Shown here: in pieces, positions 43,227 to 50,105 of the stretch
Layout: each line of letters starts with the position of its first letter
How positions within the stretch are numbered: position 1 is the first letter of the stretch
From: Planctomycetaceae bacterium
GTDB lineage: Bacteria > Planctomycetota > Planctomycetia > Pirellulales > Pirellulaceae
Length of the DNA stretch: 50,105 nucleotides
Direction: 5' to 3'
Assembly (NCBI GenBank): GCA_002723275.1
Contig: PBNZ01000047.1
Coordinates: forward strand, 1 to 50,105
Notes under the pieces: generated by a model
Seen by the model: the letters and a program-made list of their open reading frames with translations, nothing else
The model's database searches: none
Told to the model about the DNA's origin: nothing
Translations under genes and position numbers: made by a program

Positions 43227-44102
43227 ATGATTGTCGACCTGGTCCGTACTCAAACTTCAGACGGCCTGCGGCTGGATGGCGCGTTGCACGCCGCAGCCGG
43301 CACCACTCCATCCGGCTCCGTCGATGCGATGGTATGCCTGTCCGGAGTCGGTAGTAATTTTTACGGATCGACGTTGATCGAGAGAATCTGCGTCAGGTTG
43401 GCGGAAAACGGAATCGCCGCCGTGCGTGTAAACACGCGAGGCCACGACGGAATCAGCACCGCATCAACAACGTTTGGCGGAAAGCAGCAGGGTGCCGCGT
43501 ACGAAATCGTCGACGACTGCCGACTCGATATTTCTGCCTGGATCGAGTTTCTCGCGCAACAAGGACATGCGCGTATCGGACTCCTCGGACATAGCCTTGG
43601 GGCGATTAAGGTACTCTATGCCCAGGCCCATGAGGCCGATCCACGCGTCCAAAAAATCATCGCGATCTCACCTCCATGCCTGTCTTACCAGCGGTTTCAA
43701 TCCGGTGCCAATGCGGCTGAGTTTCAATCATCGCTGTCTGCCGCAGAAGCCTTGCAATCAGCCGGCCAAGCCCAACAACTCTTCCCGGCAAGCTTCCCGT
43801 TTCCGCTCATCATTTCCGCCAACACCTATCTCGACAAATATGGACGCGCCGATCGTTATGATATCCTGAACTTTTCACCGAAGATTGAATGCCCCGTAGC
43901 CTTCATTTATGGAGGCCAGGAAATCACCGAAGATAGCTCGGCTTTCCGTGGCATCGTCGAAGATCTCGAGCGAGTCACCTGGCAACCCAACCTCCGCCCA
44001 GAAATTCGAGTCATCCCGGCAGCCAATCACTTCTACTCTGGCTCCGTCACTCAACTGATCGATACCGTAAGCGAGATCAGCTTCCTTCCGCCAAGCCATT
44101 GA
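43227..44102 (+). CDS. Alpha/beta hydrolase
   Basis: 291 residues from the ATG at 43227, which has CGGAG eight bases upstream; an in-frame ATG at 43191 lacks this. The fold is recognisable: strand MVCLSGVGSNFYGS, VRVNTRGHDG and the nucleophile elbow LLGHSLGA. A later Asp/Glu is expected near FIYGGQEITED, and the His lies in IPAANHFYSG. The triad appears complete, with the acid being Glu or Asp of GGQEITEDS. There is no signal peptide. Its substrate is unknown. It is divergently arranged with the choline transporter-like gene over 150 bases, so shared regulation is possible; a role in releasing choline or acyl groups is only a thought. Confidence 0.83.
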   Translation: MIVDLVRTQTSDGLRLDGALHAAAGTTPSGSVDAMVCLSGVGSNFYGSTLIERICVRLAENGIAAVRVNTRGHDGISTASTTFGGKQQGAAYEIVDDCRLDISAWIEFLAQQGHARIGLLGHSLGAIKVLYAQAHEADPRVQKIIAISPPCLSYQRFQSGANAAEFQSSLSAAEALQSAGQAQQLFPASFPFPLIISANTYLDKYGRADRYDILNFSPKIECPVAFIYGGQEITEDSSAFRGIVEDLERVTWQPNLRPEIRVIPAANHFYSGSVTQLIDTVSEISFLPPSH

Positions 44103-44128
44103 AGAGCATCGATCCAAGCAAGAGCGAT

Positions 44129-44986
44129 TTAACGCGGAAGCTTCACCGCGTCAGCCTTTCCAGCAGGTGGCATTAATCGGTCGATGTAGCGAATAAAGTG
44201 CGGCGCCGCAGGGTCTTCCGGCAACTCCTTGGCAAGGCGCACATATCCATCTCGAATCCTGCGTTTGGTGACCTCGGAAAGATTGCGAAAACGACGAACC
44301 CCTAAAACGTTGACCTCGGATCCGACCAACTGCACGATCTTGGCATTGATGGGATCAAAACCGATCCGAAATGCTTTGGCCCTCGCCTGACCGTCGCCGA
44401 TCACCGGTCTCATCGCCGAAGTTCTGGAACTCGAATGAGCCGCACCGAGGAAATGCCCGAGCTCATGCACTACGGCCTCAAGTCGCTCTGGCTCTCGGAT
44501 ACTCGTTGAGCTTTCACGCAACAGAATATGCGTATGGAGTGGACCTCGAGTACCGCCTAAACCATTCCGACCTTTTCGGAACTTGAATTGACTGGAAAAC
44601 CCGATGGCAAGTTGCCCAGGATGCGGATCCACCTCTTGCTCAAATTCTCGCAAACTCCGATTGAGATCGTTGACATTGTTATCCGAATCCCAAGTCCCGA
44701 ACTCGGCGACCGCAAATCGAACGTCACAATACTGATTGATAATGTCAGAAGCGGCGTTAATACGATTCGTCAGCCGCTGTTTCCAGAGCAGGTCGACAGC
44801 GCGTTCTTCTTCGTCGACCAATACTTTCACATAGATTGTAACGGCCTGTGCAGAATTGCCGGCCAACTGCCAAATGGCAAATACAAGCAACCAACAAAGC
44901 GGCTTAGACCAATCCCTTCCGTACCGCCCACACTGCTGCCTGAGTCCGGTCCGAGACGCCAACCTTCCGTAAGATGTGTTGTACAT
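44129..44986 (-). CDS. Matrixin-like secreted zinc metalloprotease
   Basis: A 285-residue protein. The zinc-binding site HELGHFLGAAH (174-184) has all three histidines and the catalytic Glu175, and Met192 (SAMRP) can be the Met-turn, as in metzincins/M10. A hydrophobic segment at 31-48 (CWLLVFAIWQLAGNSAQA) looks like a signal peptide with an unusually long N-region of about 30 residues. The ATG at 44986 overlaps the upstream response regulator gene by 83 bases. A TTG eight codons later shortens this only slightly, and no start after the regulator stop leaves a good signal peptide. The substrate is unknown. Same strand and overlap suggest joint expression. Confidence 0.8.
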   Translation of the reverse strand: MYNTSYGRLASRTGLRQQCGRYGRDWSKPLCWLLVFAIWQLAGNSAQAVTIYVKVLVDEEERAVDLLWKQRLTNRINAASDIINQYCDVRFAVAEFGTWDSDNNVNDLNRSLREFEQEVDPHPGQLAIGFSSQFKFRKGRNGLGGTRGPLHTHILLRESSTSIREPERLEAVVHELGHFLGAAHSSSRTSAMRPVIGDGQARAKAFRIGFDPINAKIVQLVGSEVNVLGVRRFRNLSEVTKRRIRDGYVRLAKELPEDPAAPHFIRYIDRLMPPAGKADAVKLPR

Positions 44987-45536
44987 GCTCTTTCACCGTC
45001 TCGTAGCTGATGCTGAGTGCCATCGCGATCTCTTTGTTCGTGAGACCCAAGGCTAATTGCCTCAAGACTTCACTCTCACGTTGGGTAAGTGGCACTTCAA
45101 TGTCCGACGATAATCGTGGAGTCGCTAAAGCTCCCGTCACTCGACGCAGCTCTTCACGGGTCCACACGTTTTCACCGCCAGCAACCCGGCGAATCGCATC
45201 CACCAATCGCTCGCACCTGGCATTCTTTAACAGATAGCCGCTGGCACCTAACGCGACCGATCTCGCCACATAAGTCGGATTATCGTAGGTCGAAAACATG
45301 AGGATCGGGGTGTCCGGCTTCTCGAGCTTTATTCTACCTAAAGCGTTCAGACCGTCTCCGCCCGCCATCCGAATGTCGAGTACAACAACATCCGGAGCAA
45401 GCTCCATCGTCTTCTGAACGGCATCATCGCCTCCGCTCGCCTCACCGATCACCTCGATCTCCGTACCCTCGAGGATACTACGCAGACCAGTCCGAACAAC
45501 TTCGTGGTCGTCCGCAATCAACAATCTGATGGCCAT
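44904..45536 (-). CDS. NarL/FixJ-type response regulator
   Basis: A 210-residue two-component regulator. The receiver domain (1-120) has the acidic pair Asp9-Asp10, the phosphoacceptor Asp54 (VVVLDIRMAGG), and Lys in SGYLLKNA. The C-terminal LuxR-type helix-turn-helix (150-205) is LTQRESEVLRQLALGLTNKEIAMALSISYETVKEHVQHILRKVGVSDRTQAA. No histidine kinase gene is adjacent, so it is an orphan within this window. Its 3' end overlaps the metalloprotease start, which would couple their translation; direct control of the protease is possible but not shown. Confidence 0.95.
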   Translation of the reverse strand: MAIRLLIADDHEVVRTGLRSILEGTEIEVIGEASGGDDAVQKTMELAPDVVVLDIRMAGGDGLNALGRIKLEKPDTPILMFSTYDNPTYVARSVALGASGYLLKNARCERLVDAIRRVAGGENVWTREELRRVTGALATPRLSSDIEVPLTQRESEVLRQLALGLTNKEIAMALSISYETVKEHVQHILRKVGVSDRTQAAVWAVRKGLV

Positions 45537-45619
45537 GACCTCAATCTCTATTCTCTATTCCAGAACTCGCAATTAGACGCCGAAACCCTCCCATTGGGTG
45601 GAGGTCGACCCATACTGTC

Positions 45620-45648
45620 AGAATATCACCAAGCAACAAATTGGGCAA
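45620..45648 (-). promoter_or_regulatory. Candidate sigma70-type promoter for the response regulator
   Basis: On the minus strand TTGCCC (45643-45648) and TATTCT (45620-45625) are 17 bases apart and 84 bases upstream of the regulator start. The surrounding 45537-46022 gap contains no convincing gene; TAGAAT at 45954-45959 could be a -10 for the plus-strand lipoprotein but lacks a partner. Confidence 0.35.
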
Positions 45649-46022
45649 CAAAACGGCTAAATTAATTAGTATTTGACCATTGAAGCGACTCTAGGAGCCA
45701 ACCCGAGAGAGACAAAACCCCGCAAATTCAGGTGTTGGAAACCACTCTGCCGACATACCCCACACCTATAGCACCACACCCCTCTAAAGAGCCGTTTATA
45801 CCGTGACTTGAATCGACAGTTAGAATCTTTCGGCTCGGGACACCGATTCGAGCTTGTCTTTCGAGTTGCTCAGCGGAGTCTCCTGGCGGCAACCGCAGAG
45901 GGCAGCAAGTGAGGTGCAATGGCCTGGACTGGTCGTTTTCCGGCGAGCTGAACTAGAATGCAGTGCTTGATCTGAACCCACGCGTCGTTCGTCGACCCGA
46001 ATCCCTTCCTTTATCAGCTCGC

Positions 46023-49000
46023 ATGCATAAAAAACTCGGCCATACCAGATCCACCACGCTGCTTCTGCTCTCTCTTCTCACCTTCAGCGGTTGTGACGGC
46101 TGTCGGCAGGAACAGGAGCCTGGGGGCGATCCCCCACCATCAATCACCGAGCCCTGGTCACCGTCTGCCGAGGAGGTGAGTCGCCACAATGAGGCAGCGG
46201 CTTGGATGGGGCAGTTTGATTACGCGACGGCCCGCGACTTGTTTGCAGAATTGTCGGCGGCCCATCCAGACTGGGACGAGGTTCAGGTCGACCTGGCGAT
46301 TGCGACGCTAAATCGCCAACTCAGCGGAGATTCCCTTCTTGCACAAGAACTGCTGGGGAAGATCATTGAGAATAACCCGAACAATTTGCGGGCCTATTAC
46401 TGTCTTGGAATTCTATATCTGGATGGTGGTGATCCGACTCGCGCACTGGAGTTATTCCAGCGAGTGGCTGAAGCTGATCCGACGGATGGCTATGCTGCCT
46501 ATTACACAGGCCAATGTTTATCCCAACTAGGCCAACCGGCCGAAGCCCTGAAATGGTTTGAAAAGGCGATCGCCATTGACCCTTATCTGCGAAGTGCTCA
46601 ATACGGCGCATTCCAAGCTTGCCTACGCCTGGGCAAACAGGACGAAGCGTTGCATTTCCGAGACTTGTTCCAGAAGCTTGAAAACAACCCTCAAGCTCGA
46701 GTTGCGGAGATCAAGTACACGCGAATGGGCCCGAAAGCAGAAGTGTCTTCGATCACCGCGGCAAGCTCTGAAGTAACCGCGCCAACGGGCGCTTTGTTCG
46801 CGCCATCGAAAGCACTACCGGGAGTCGAACGAAGCCTGCAGGCGAGCACCAACGGTCCACCGAATGTGACGGTCTGCGACACCAATCAGGATGGGCGTAT
46901 CGATCTTTTCATCGCGGGCCTCAGCTCCGACGAATCCCATACAAATCTATTGCTACTCGCCGATGAGTCTGGATTCCGAATCGACGATGCCAACCCGCTC
47001 TCGTTAGTGGACCAAGTCAACGCAGCAGCTTGGGGTGATTTCAACAATGACGGTACGACCGATGTGTATCTGTTGCGAAATGGACCGAATCAACTGTGGC
47101 AGCAAGCAACAGATGGTCAGTGGTCGAACGTCACGGACACAAGCGGAACGGCGGGTGAAGCGATTAATTCTCGGGACGGACTTTTCTTCGACGCAGATCA
47201 TGACGGCGATTTAGATCTGTTCGTCGTCAATGACGGCCCCAATGAGCTTTTCAACAACAACCTCGATGGCACCTTCCAGCCCATTGCTTCCGAACGCAAC
47301 ATCGCAGGCGATGCCGACAGTCGCGAAATCATCGTGGCCGACTTCGATACTGATCGGGACGTGGACCTGATCGTGATTAACGAGGGGCAACCGAATGAGG
47401 CCTATCGCAACGATTTGCTATGGAGCTACGAACCGGCCAACGGCTTTGACGCATTTCGCAGTGCGCCATTGTCCGCGGGAGTGGCGTTAGATCGCGAAGC
47501 AGACGGACAGCTCGAAATCCTGACGCTCGGCGTCGGCGGCATGCAATGGTGGACTTGGGACGGAAGTTCCTGGGTCGCAAACTCATTTGGAGGCGACGAA
47601 GTCAAATTCGCTCCACCGTTGGCGGCGGCCGACATCAATGGTGACGGCCAACCCGAGATAGTCGTATCGACGGCGGATGACTGGCGAGTCCTCGACCTGA
47701 TGACGGCCGAGACACTCACCCGCCACGATCACGCCGGATCATGGCGTCTGGCAAACCTCAGTTTGAATCAGGGCCCATCTTTGATCGGGATCAACGCGTC
47801 CCACCAGCCATTGCTTTGGTCGCCCGGACCAGGTCGGTTTCCATTCATCACGCTTCAGTTCACCGGCAAAGAGGACAAGGGTGAACAAATGCGGTCCAAC
47901 CGATCTGGCATCGGTGTCCAGGGAGCATTGCGTATCGGCAGTGCCTGGTTTGCCTTCGACACATTCCGTACCGAGACCGGACCTGGCCAAAGCCTACAAC
48001 CGCTGACGCTGGGCACCGGCCCGGTCGCCAAGATCGATTACGTCAAGATGACCTGGCCCGACGGCGTCTTCCAGACGGAACTGGGTCTTAACAGCGGCGA
48101 ACGGCATTTGATCGAGGAAGATCAACGACAGGTGGCGAGCTGCCCCGTCGTCTTCGCGTGGAACGGCAAGGAACACCAGTTCGTCACGGACGTTTTGGGA
48201 GTCGCAGGAATTGGATTCAACGTTGGCTTCGGACAGTACGGCGAGCCACGGCCCTGGGAAAACCTGCTATTGCCGGAGAATCTCTTGAAGCCCCGTAACG
48301 GATTTTTCGAAATCAAGCTGGGTGAGCCGATGGAAGAGGCATGCTATCTGGATGCGGCACGACTGGTCCGATACGACCTGCCTCCGGATTGGCAAATGGT
48401 GATTGACGAGCGTTTTCATATCCTTGGCCCACCTCCGACCGGTCAGCCCATTTTCTTCCGCCAGGAGTTCCAACCGATCGAAGCTCGAAACGATCGAGGC
48501 AAAGATCTCATGCATGAGCTTCAAGAGGCCGATTTCATAGCGGCTCCCCCCGGCGAAATCGATCGTCGTTTCCTTGGCCGCACGGCGCCTCACAGTCTCG
48601 AACTGACATTTGATACGGAACTCAACAAGCCGCACCTTTACCTTCTGATGGACGGCTGGATTGAGTACCCCTACAGCCAAACCATGTTCGCGGCATGGCA
48701 AGCGAAAGCCGCCTACGAAGCACCGACGATCGAAGCTCAAGACGCGAACGGCAACTGGCAAACCGTCGTCGAACAATTCGGCTATATGGCAGGAATGCCT
48801 CGACGTGCGGTTGTACCACTTCCTGTCGAACGAATCCCGAACGATTGCCGCCGACTGCGCATTCGCACCAATGTCGAAATCTTCTGGGACCGACTGGCCA
48901 TCATCATCGCGGAAGCGAACGACCAGATTCTGTTAACATCACTGCCGCTGGCCGATGCGATTGTGCAAGAGGTTGGTTTTGCCAAACGCACAAACTATCC

Positions 49001-49364
49001 TCAGCGACGCCCACACTATGACTACGCCCAACGAGCTCCGCTCTGGGATACGCGACACCTCAGAGGCAACTACACCAACTTCGGAGAAGCAACCGAATTG
49101 GTCGATAAGATTGATGACGCACTTGCCATTTTCGGCCCTGGCGAGGAAATTGAATTACGATTCAAAGATGACGAGTCCAATCTTCCTGCAAAGGGCTCAC
49201 GTCACTATGTCCTGGAGCTGAACGGATGGTGTAAGGACATGGACCTTTACACGCGGGATGCAGAAACACTGGCCCCCTTACCCACGCTGGAGGCCGGGTC
49301 CGACAACCCGCAGCGAAACGAACTGCACAAAAAATTTAATCAGAGATACCGAGCGGGTTTTTGA
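46023..49364 (+). CDS. TPR/FG-GAP/ASPIC-UnbV lipoprotein
   Basis: 1113 residues from the ATG at 46023, which opens a lipoprotein signal (MHKKLGHTRSTTLLLLSLLTFSGC, Cys24); a GTG 20 codons upstream is less likely. TPR repeats occupy about 55-215 (ARDLFAELSAAHPDWDEV, LRAYYCLGILYLDGGDPTRA, YAAYYTGQCLSQLGQPAEA). FG-GAP/VCBS-type repeats at about 270-560 show calcium-binding loops DTNQDGRIDLF, DFNNDGTTDVY, DADHDGDLDLF, DFDTDRDVDLI and DINGDGQPEIV. An ASPIC/UnbV domain at about 610-690 ends in VKMTWPDGVFQTE. The last 420 residues form a conserved-looking region starting FAWNGKEHQFVTDVLGVAGIGF. It is probably a surface-exposed, calcium-stabilised propeller protein for protein or glycan binding. The Dus gene starts 16 bases after the stop. 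Confidence 0.9.
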   Translation: MHKKLGHTRSTTLLLLSLLTFSGCDGCRQEQEPGGDPPPSITEPWSPSAEEVSRHNEAAAWMGQFDYATARDLFAELSAAHPDWDEVQVDLAIATLNRQLSGDSLLAQELLGKIIENNPNNLRAYYCLGILYLDGGDPTRALELFQRVAEADPTDGYAAYYTGQCLSQLGQPAEALKWFEKAIAIDPYLRSAQYGAFQACLRLGKQDEALHFRDLFQKLENNPQARVAEIKYTRMGPKAEVSSITAASSEVTAPTGALFAPSKALPGVERSLQASTNGPPNVTVCDTNQDGRIDLFIAGLSSDESHTNLLLLADESGFRIDDANPLSLVDQVNAAAWGDFNNDGTTDVYLLRNGPNQLWQQATDGQWSNVTDTSGTAGEAINSRDGLFFDADHDGDLDLFVVNDGPNELFNNNLDGTFQPIASERNIAGDADSREIIVADFDTDRDVDLIVINEGQPNEAYRNDLLWSYEPANGFDAFRSAPLSAGVALDREADGQLEILTLGVGGMQWWTWDGSSWVANSFGGDEVKFAPPLAAADINGDGQPEIVVSTADDWRVLDLMTAETLTRHDHAGSWRLANLSLNQGPSLIGINASHQPLLWSPGPGRFPFITLQFTGKEDKGEQMRSNRSGIGVQGALRIGSAWFAFDTFRTETGPGQSLQPLTLGTGPVAKIDYVKMTWPDGVFQTELGLNSGERHLIEEDQRQVASCPVVFAWNGKEHQFVTDVLGVAGIGFNVGFGQYGEPRPWENLLLPENLLKPRNGFFEIKLGEPMEEACYLDAARLVRYDLPPDWQMVIDERFHILGPPPTGQPIFFRQEFQPIEARNDRGKDLMHELQEADFIAAPPGEIDRRFLGRTAPHSLELTFDTELNKPHLYLLMDGWIEYPYSQTMFAAWQAKAAYEAPTIEAQDANGNWQTVVEQFGYMAGMPRRAVVPLPVERIPNDCRRLRIRTNVEIFWDRLAIIIAEANDQILLTSLPLADAIVQEVGFAKRTNYPQRRPHYDYAQRAPLWDTRHLRGNYTNFGEATELVDKIDDALAIFGPGEEIELRFKDDESNLPAKGSRHYVLELNGWCKDMDLYTRDAETLAPLPTLEAGSDNPQRNELHKKFNQRYRAGF

Positions 49365-49379
49365 CCTGACAACAGCGAC

Positions 49380-50105
49380 ATGTCCGATCCACAGCAAGCT
49401 CATCCACCGCGCCCCGAAGCGATCCAGATTGGACCGATACGAGTCGATCCACCGGTCCTCCAAGCTCCGATGGCGGGCTTCACGAACTACGCCTTTCGTC
49501 AAATGGTGAGAGGTTATGGTGGCGCAGGCCTGCAGGCGACTGAAATGGTGAATGCCAAAGGCTTCGTCTGGATGGACGAAGTCAAGGCTGAACATCCAGA
49601 TCGGCTCTGGGGGGTGAAGGATGAACCACGCCCCTTGGCGGTTCAGATCTGGGACAACGACCCCGAAACACTCGCTCAAGTCGGTGGTCGACTAGCTCAC
49701 GAGTACCAGGTGAGTGTCGTTGACATCAATTTTGGCTGTCCGGTTCGGCAAGTGACAGAAAAGGCGCACAGTGGTTCCTATCTTTTGCGAGATCCTGACC
49801 GAATGGGCCGGATCATCGAACGCGTGGTGGCGGCGGCAGCCCCCGTCCCGGTGACCGCAAAAATCCGACTTGGCTGTACTCGCGATTCGATCAATGCGAT
49901 CGACATTGCCCAGGTGGTCGAAGGAGCAGGTGCGGCAGCACTGACCGTTCACGGTCGCACCGCCCAAGACTTCTTTCGCGGATCGGCCGACTGGGACGAA
50001 ATCTCGGCCATCAAACCTTATCTGAAACGAATTCCACTCATCGGAAACGGCGATCTCGACTCTGTCGAAAAAGTACTCTCTGCCTTCGAAAGATACGCGG
50101 TTGAC
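49380..50105 (+). CDS. tRNA-dihydrouridine synthase, second copy (3' end outside window)
   Basis: The frame starts at ATG 49380 and is open for 242 codons to the window edge. The TIM barrel opens with VLQAPMAGFTNYAFRQ, the catalytic cysteine lies in INFGCPVRQVTEKAHSGSYL, and FMN-contact strands AKIRLGC, LTVHGRT and IGNGDL follow in order. The Dus identity is secure; the subfamily is not, but it differs from the copy at 25088 in the catalytic loop (SGSYLL against RGGYHL) and in the residues around VTVHGRT. Only the C-terminal helical domain is missing. It may be co-transcribed with the large lipoprotein gene just upstream. Confidence 0.93.
   Translation, partial: MSDPQQAHPPRPEAIQIGPIRVDPPVLQAPMAGFTNYAFRQMVRGYGGAGLQATEMVNAKGFVWMDEVKAEHPDRLWGVKDEPRPLAVQIWDNDPETLAQVGGRLAHEYQVSVVDINFGCPVRQVTEKAHSGSYLLRDPDRMGRIIERVVAAAAPVPVTAKIRLGCTRDSINAIDIAQVVEGAGAAALTVHGRTAQDFFRGSADWDEISAIKPYLKRIPLIGNGDLDSVEKVLSAFERYAVD

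Noticed and set aside
45728-45919. A 63-codon minus-strand frame in the gap before the large lipoprotein
   Set aside because: There is no start signal, no motif, and the composition is not protein-like.

Overview
The window reads as chromosomal DNA of a planctomycete, most likely of the Pirellula/Rhodopirellula type. This is judged from gene families, not from a marker gene. The signs are: a secreted protein with an NPCBM-like domain beside HtrA-like proteins, a Tat-exported Gfo/Idh/MocA oxidoreductase with a DoxX partner, a DUF1559 (prepilin-like) gene, a TPR/FG-GAP/ASPIC lipoprotein, YP-rich secreted proteins and few clear Shine-Dalgarno sites. There is no insertion sequence, prophage or CRISPR array. 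Base composition looks even apart from a GC-rich non-coding block near 33 kb.

Layout. <1-8.6 kb (+): a tight run of cell-envelope genes. It holds the end of a coiled-coil protein with EGQQ pentapeptide repeats, a small exported protein, an NPCBM-like protein, one HtrA-like protease with an intact triad, two degenerate HtrA paralogues (the second also carries a degenerate alpha/beta-hydrolase domain), and a small membrane protein. 8.6-14 kb (-): TIM-barrel isomerase, Tat Gfo/Idh/MocA oxidoreductase, DoxX-like protein, MATE exporter. 14-17.5 kb: 2-hydroxyacid dehydrogenase, Hanks-type kinase, S66 LD-carboxypeptidase. 17.8-21.5 kb (+): two paralogous membrane SGNH hydrolases flanking a coiled-coil/zinc-ribbon membrane protein. 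21.7-23.9 kb: esterase, lipoprotein, small secreted protein. 24-26.9 kb: queG, a tRNA-dihydrouridine synthase, a DUF2726 protein. 26.9-32.9 kb (-): a sugar-phosphate operon (PPi-type PFK, HAD phosphatase, gnd, SDR, zwf) linking glycolysis to the oxidative pentose-phosphate pathway.

33-37 kb is the loosest part: a GC-rich stretch with strong inverted repeats, a 64-residue protein, a DJ-1/PfpI protein, a broken DUF1559 gene whose in-frame TGA falls where the family has a cysteine, tRNA-Cys with a clear terminator, and small doubtful ORFs. 36.8-40.2 kb (+): sulfotransferase, MFS transporter, O-methyltransferase. 40.1-40.9 kb holds gene fragments or tiny ORFs. 40.9-43.1 kb (-) has two overlapping genes: a sodium symporter that looks like the animal choline transporter CHT1, and a phosphatidylcholine synthase. 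Together they suggest a choline-uptake-to-phosphatidylcholine unit. 43-50 kb: alpha/beta hydrolase, a matrixin-like metalloprotease overlapping a NarL-type response regulator, the large TPR/FG-GAP/ASPIC lipoprotein, and the 5' part of a second Dus gene cut by the window end.

The observations I would follow first are the CHT1-like/Pcs operon, the HtrA trio with two dead paralogues, the TGA-interrupted DUF1559 gene, and the structured GC-rich block at 33.0-33.5 kb. Family names rest on motifs I recognise by eye. No database search was run.
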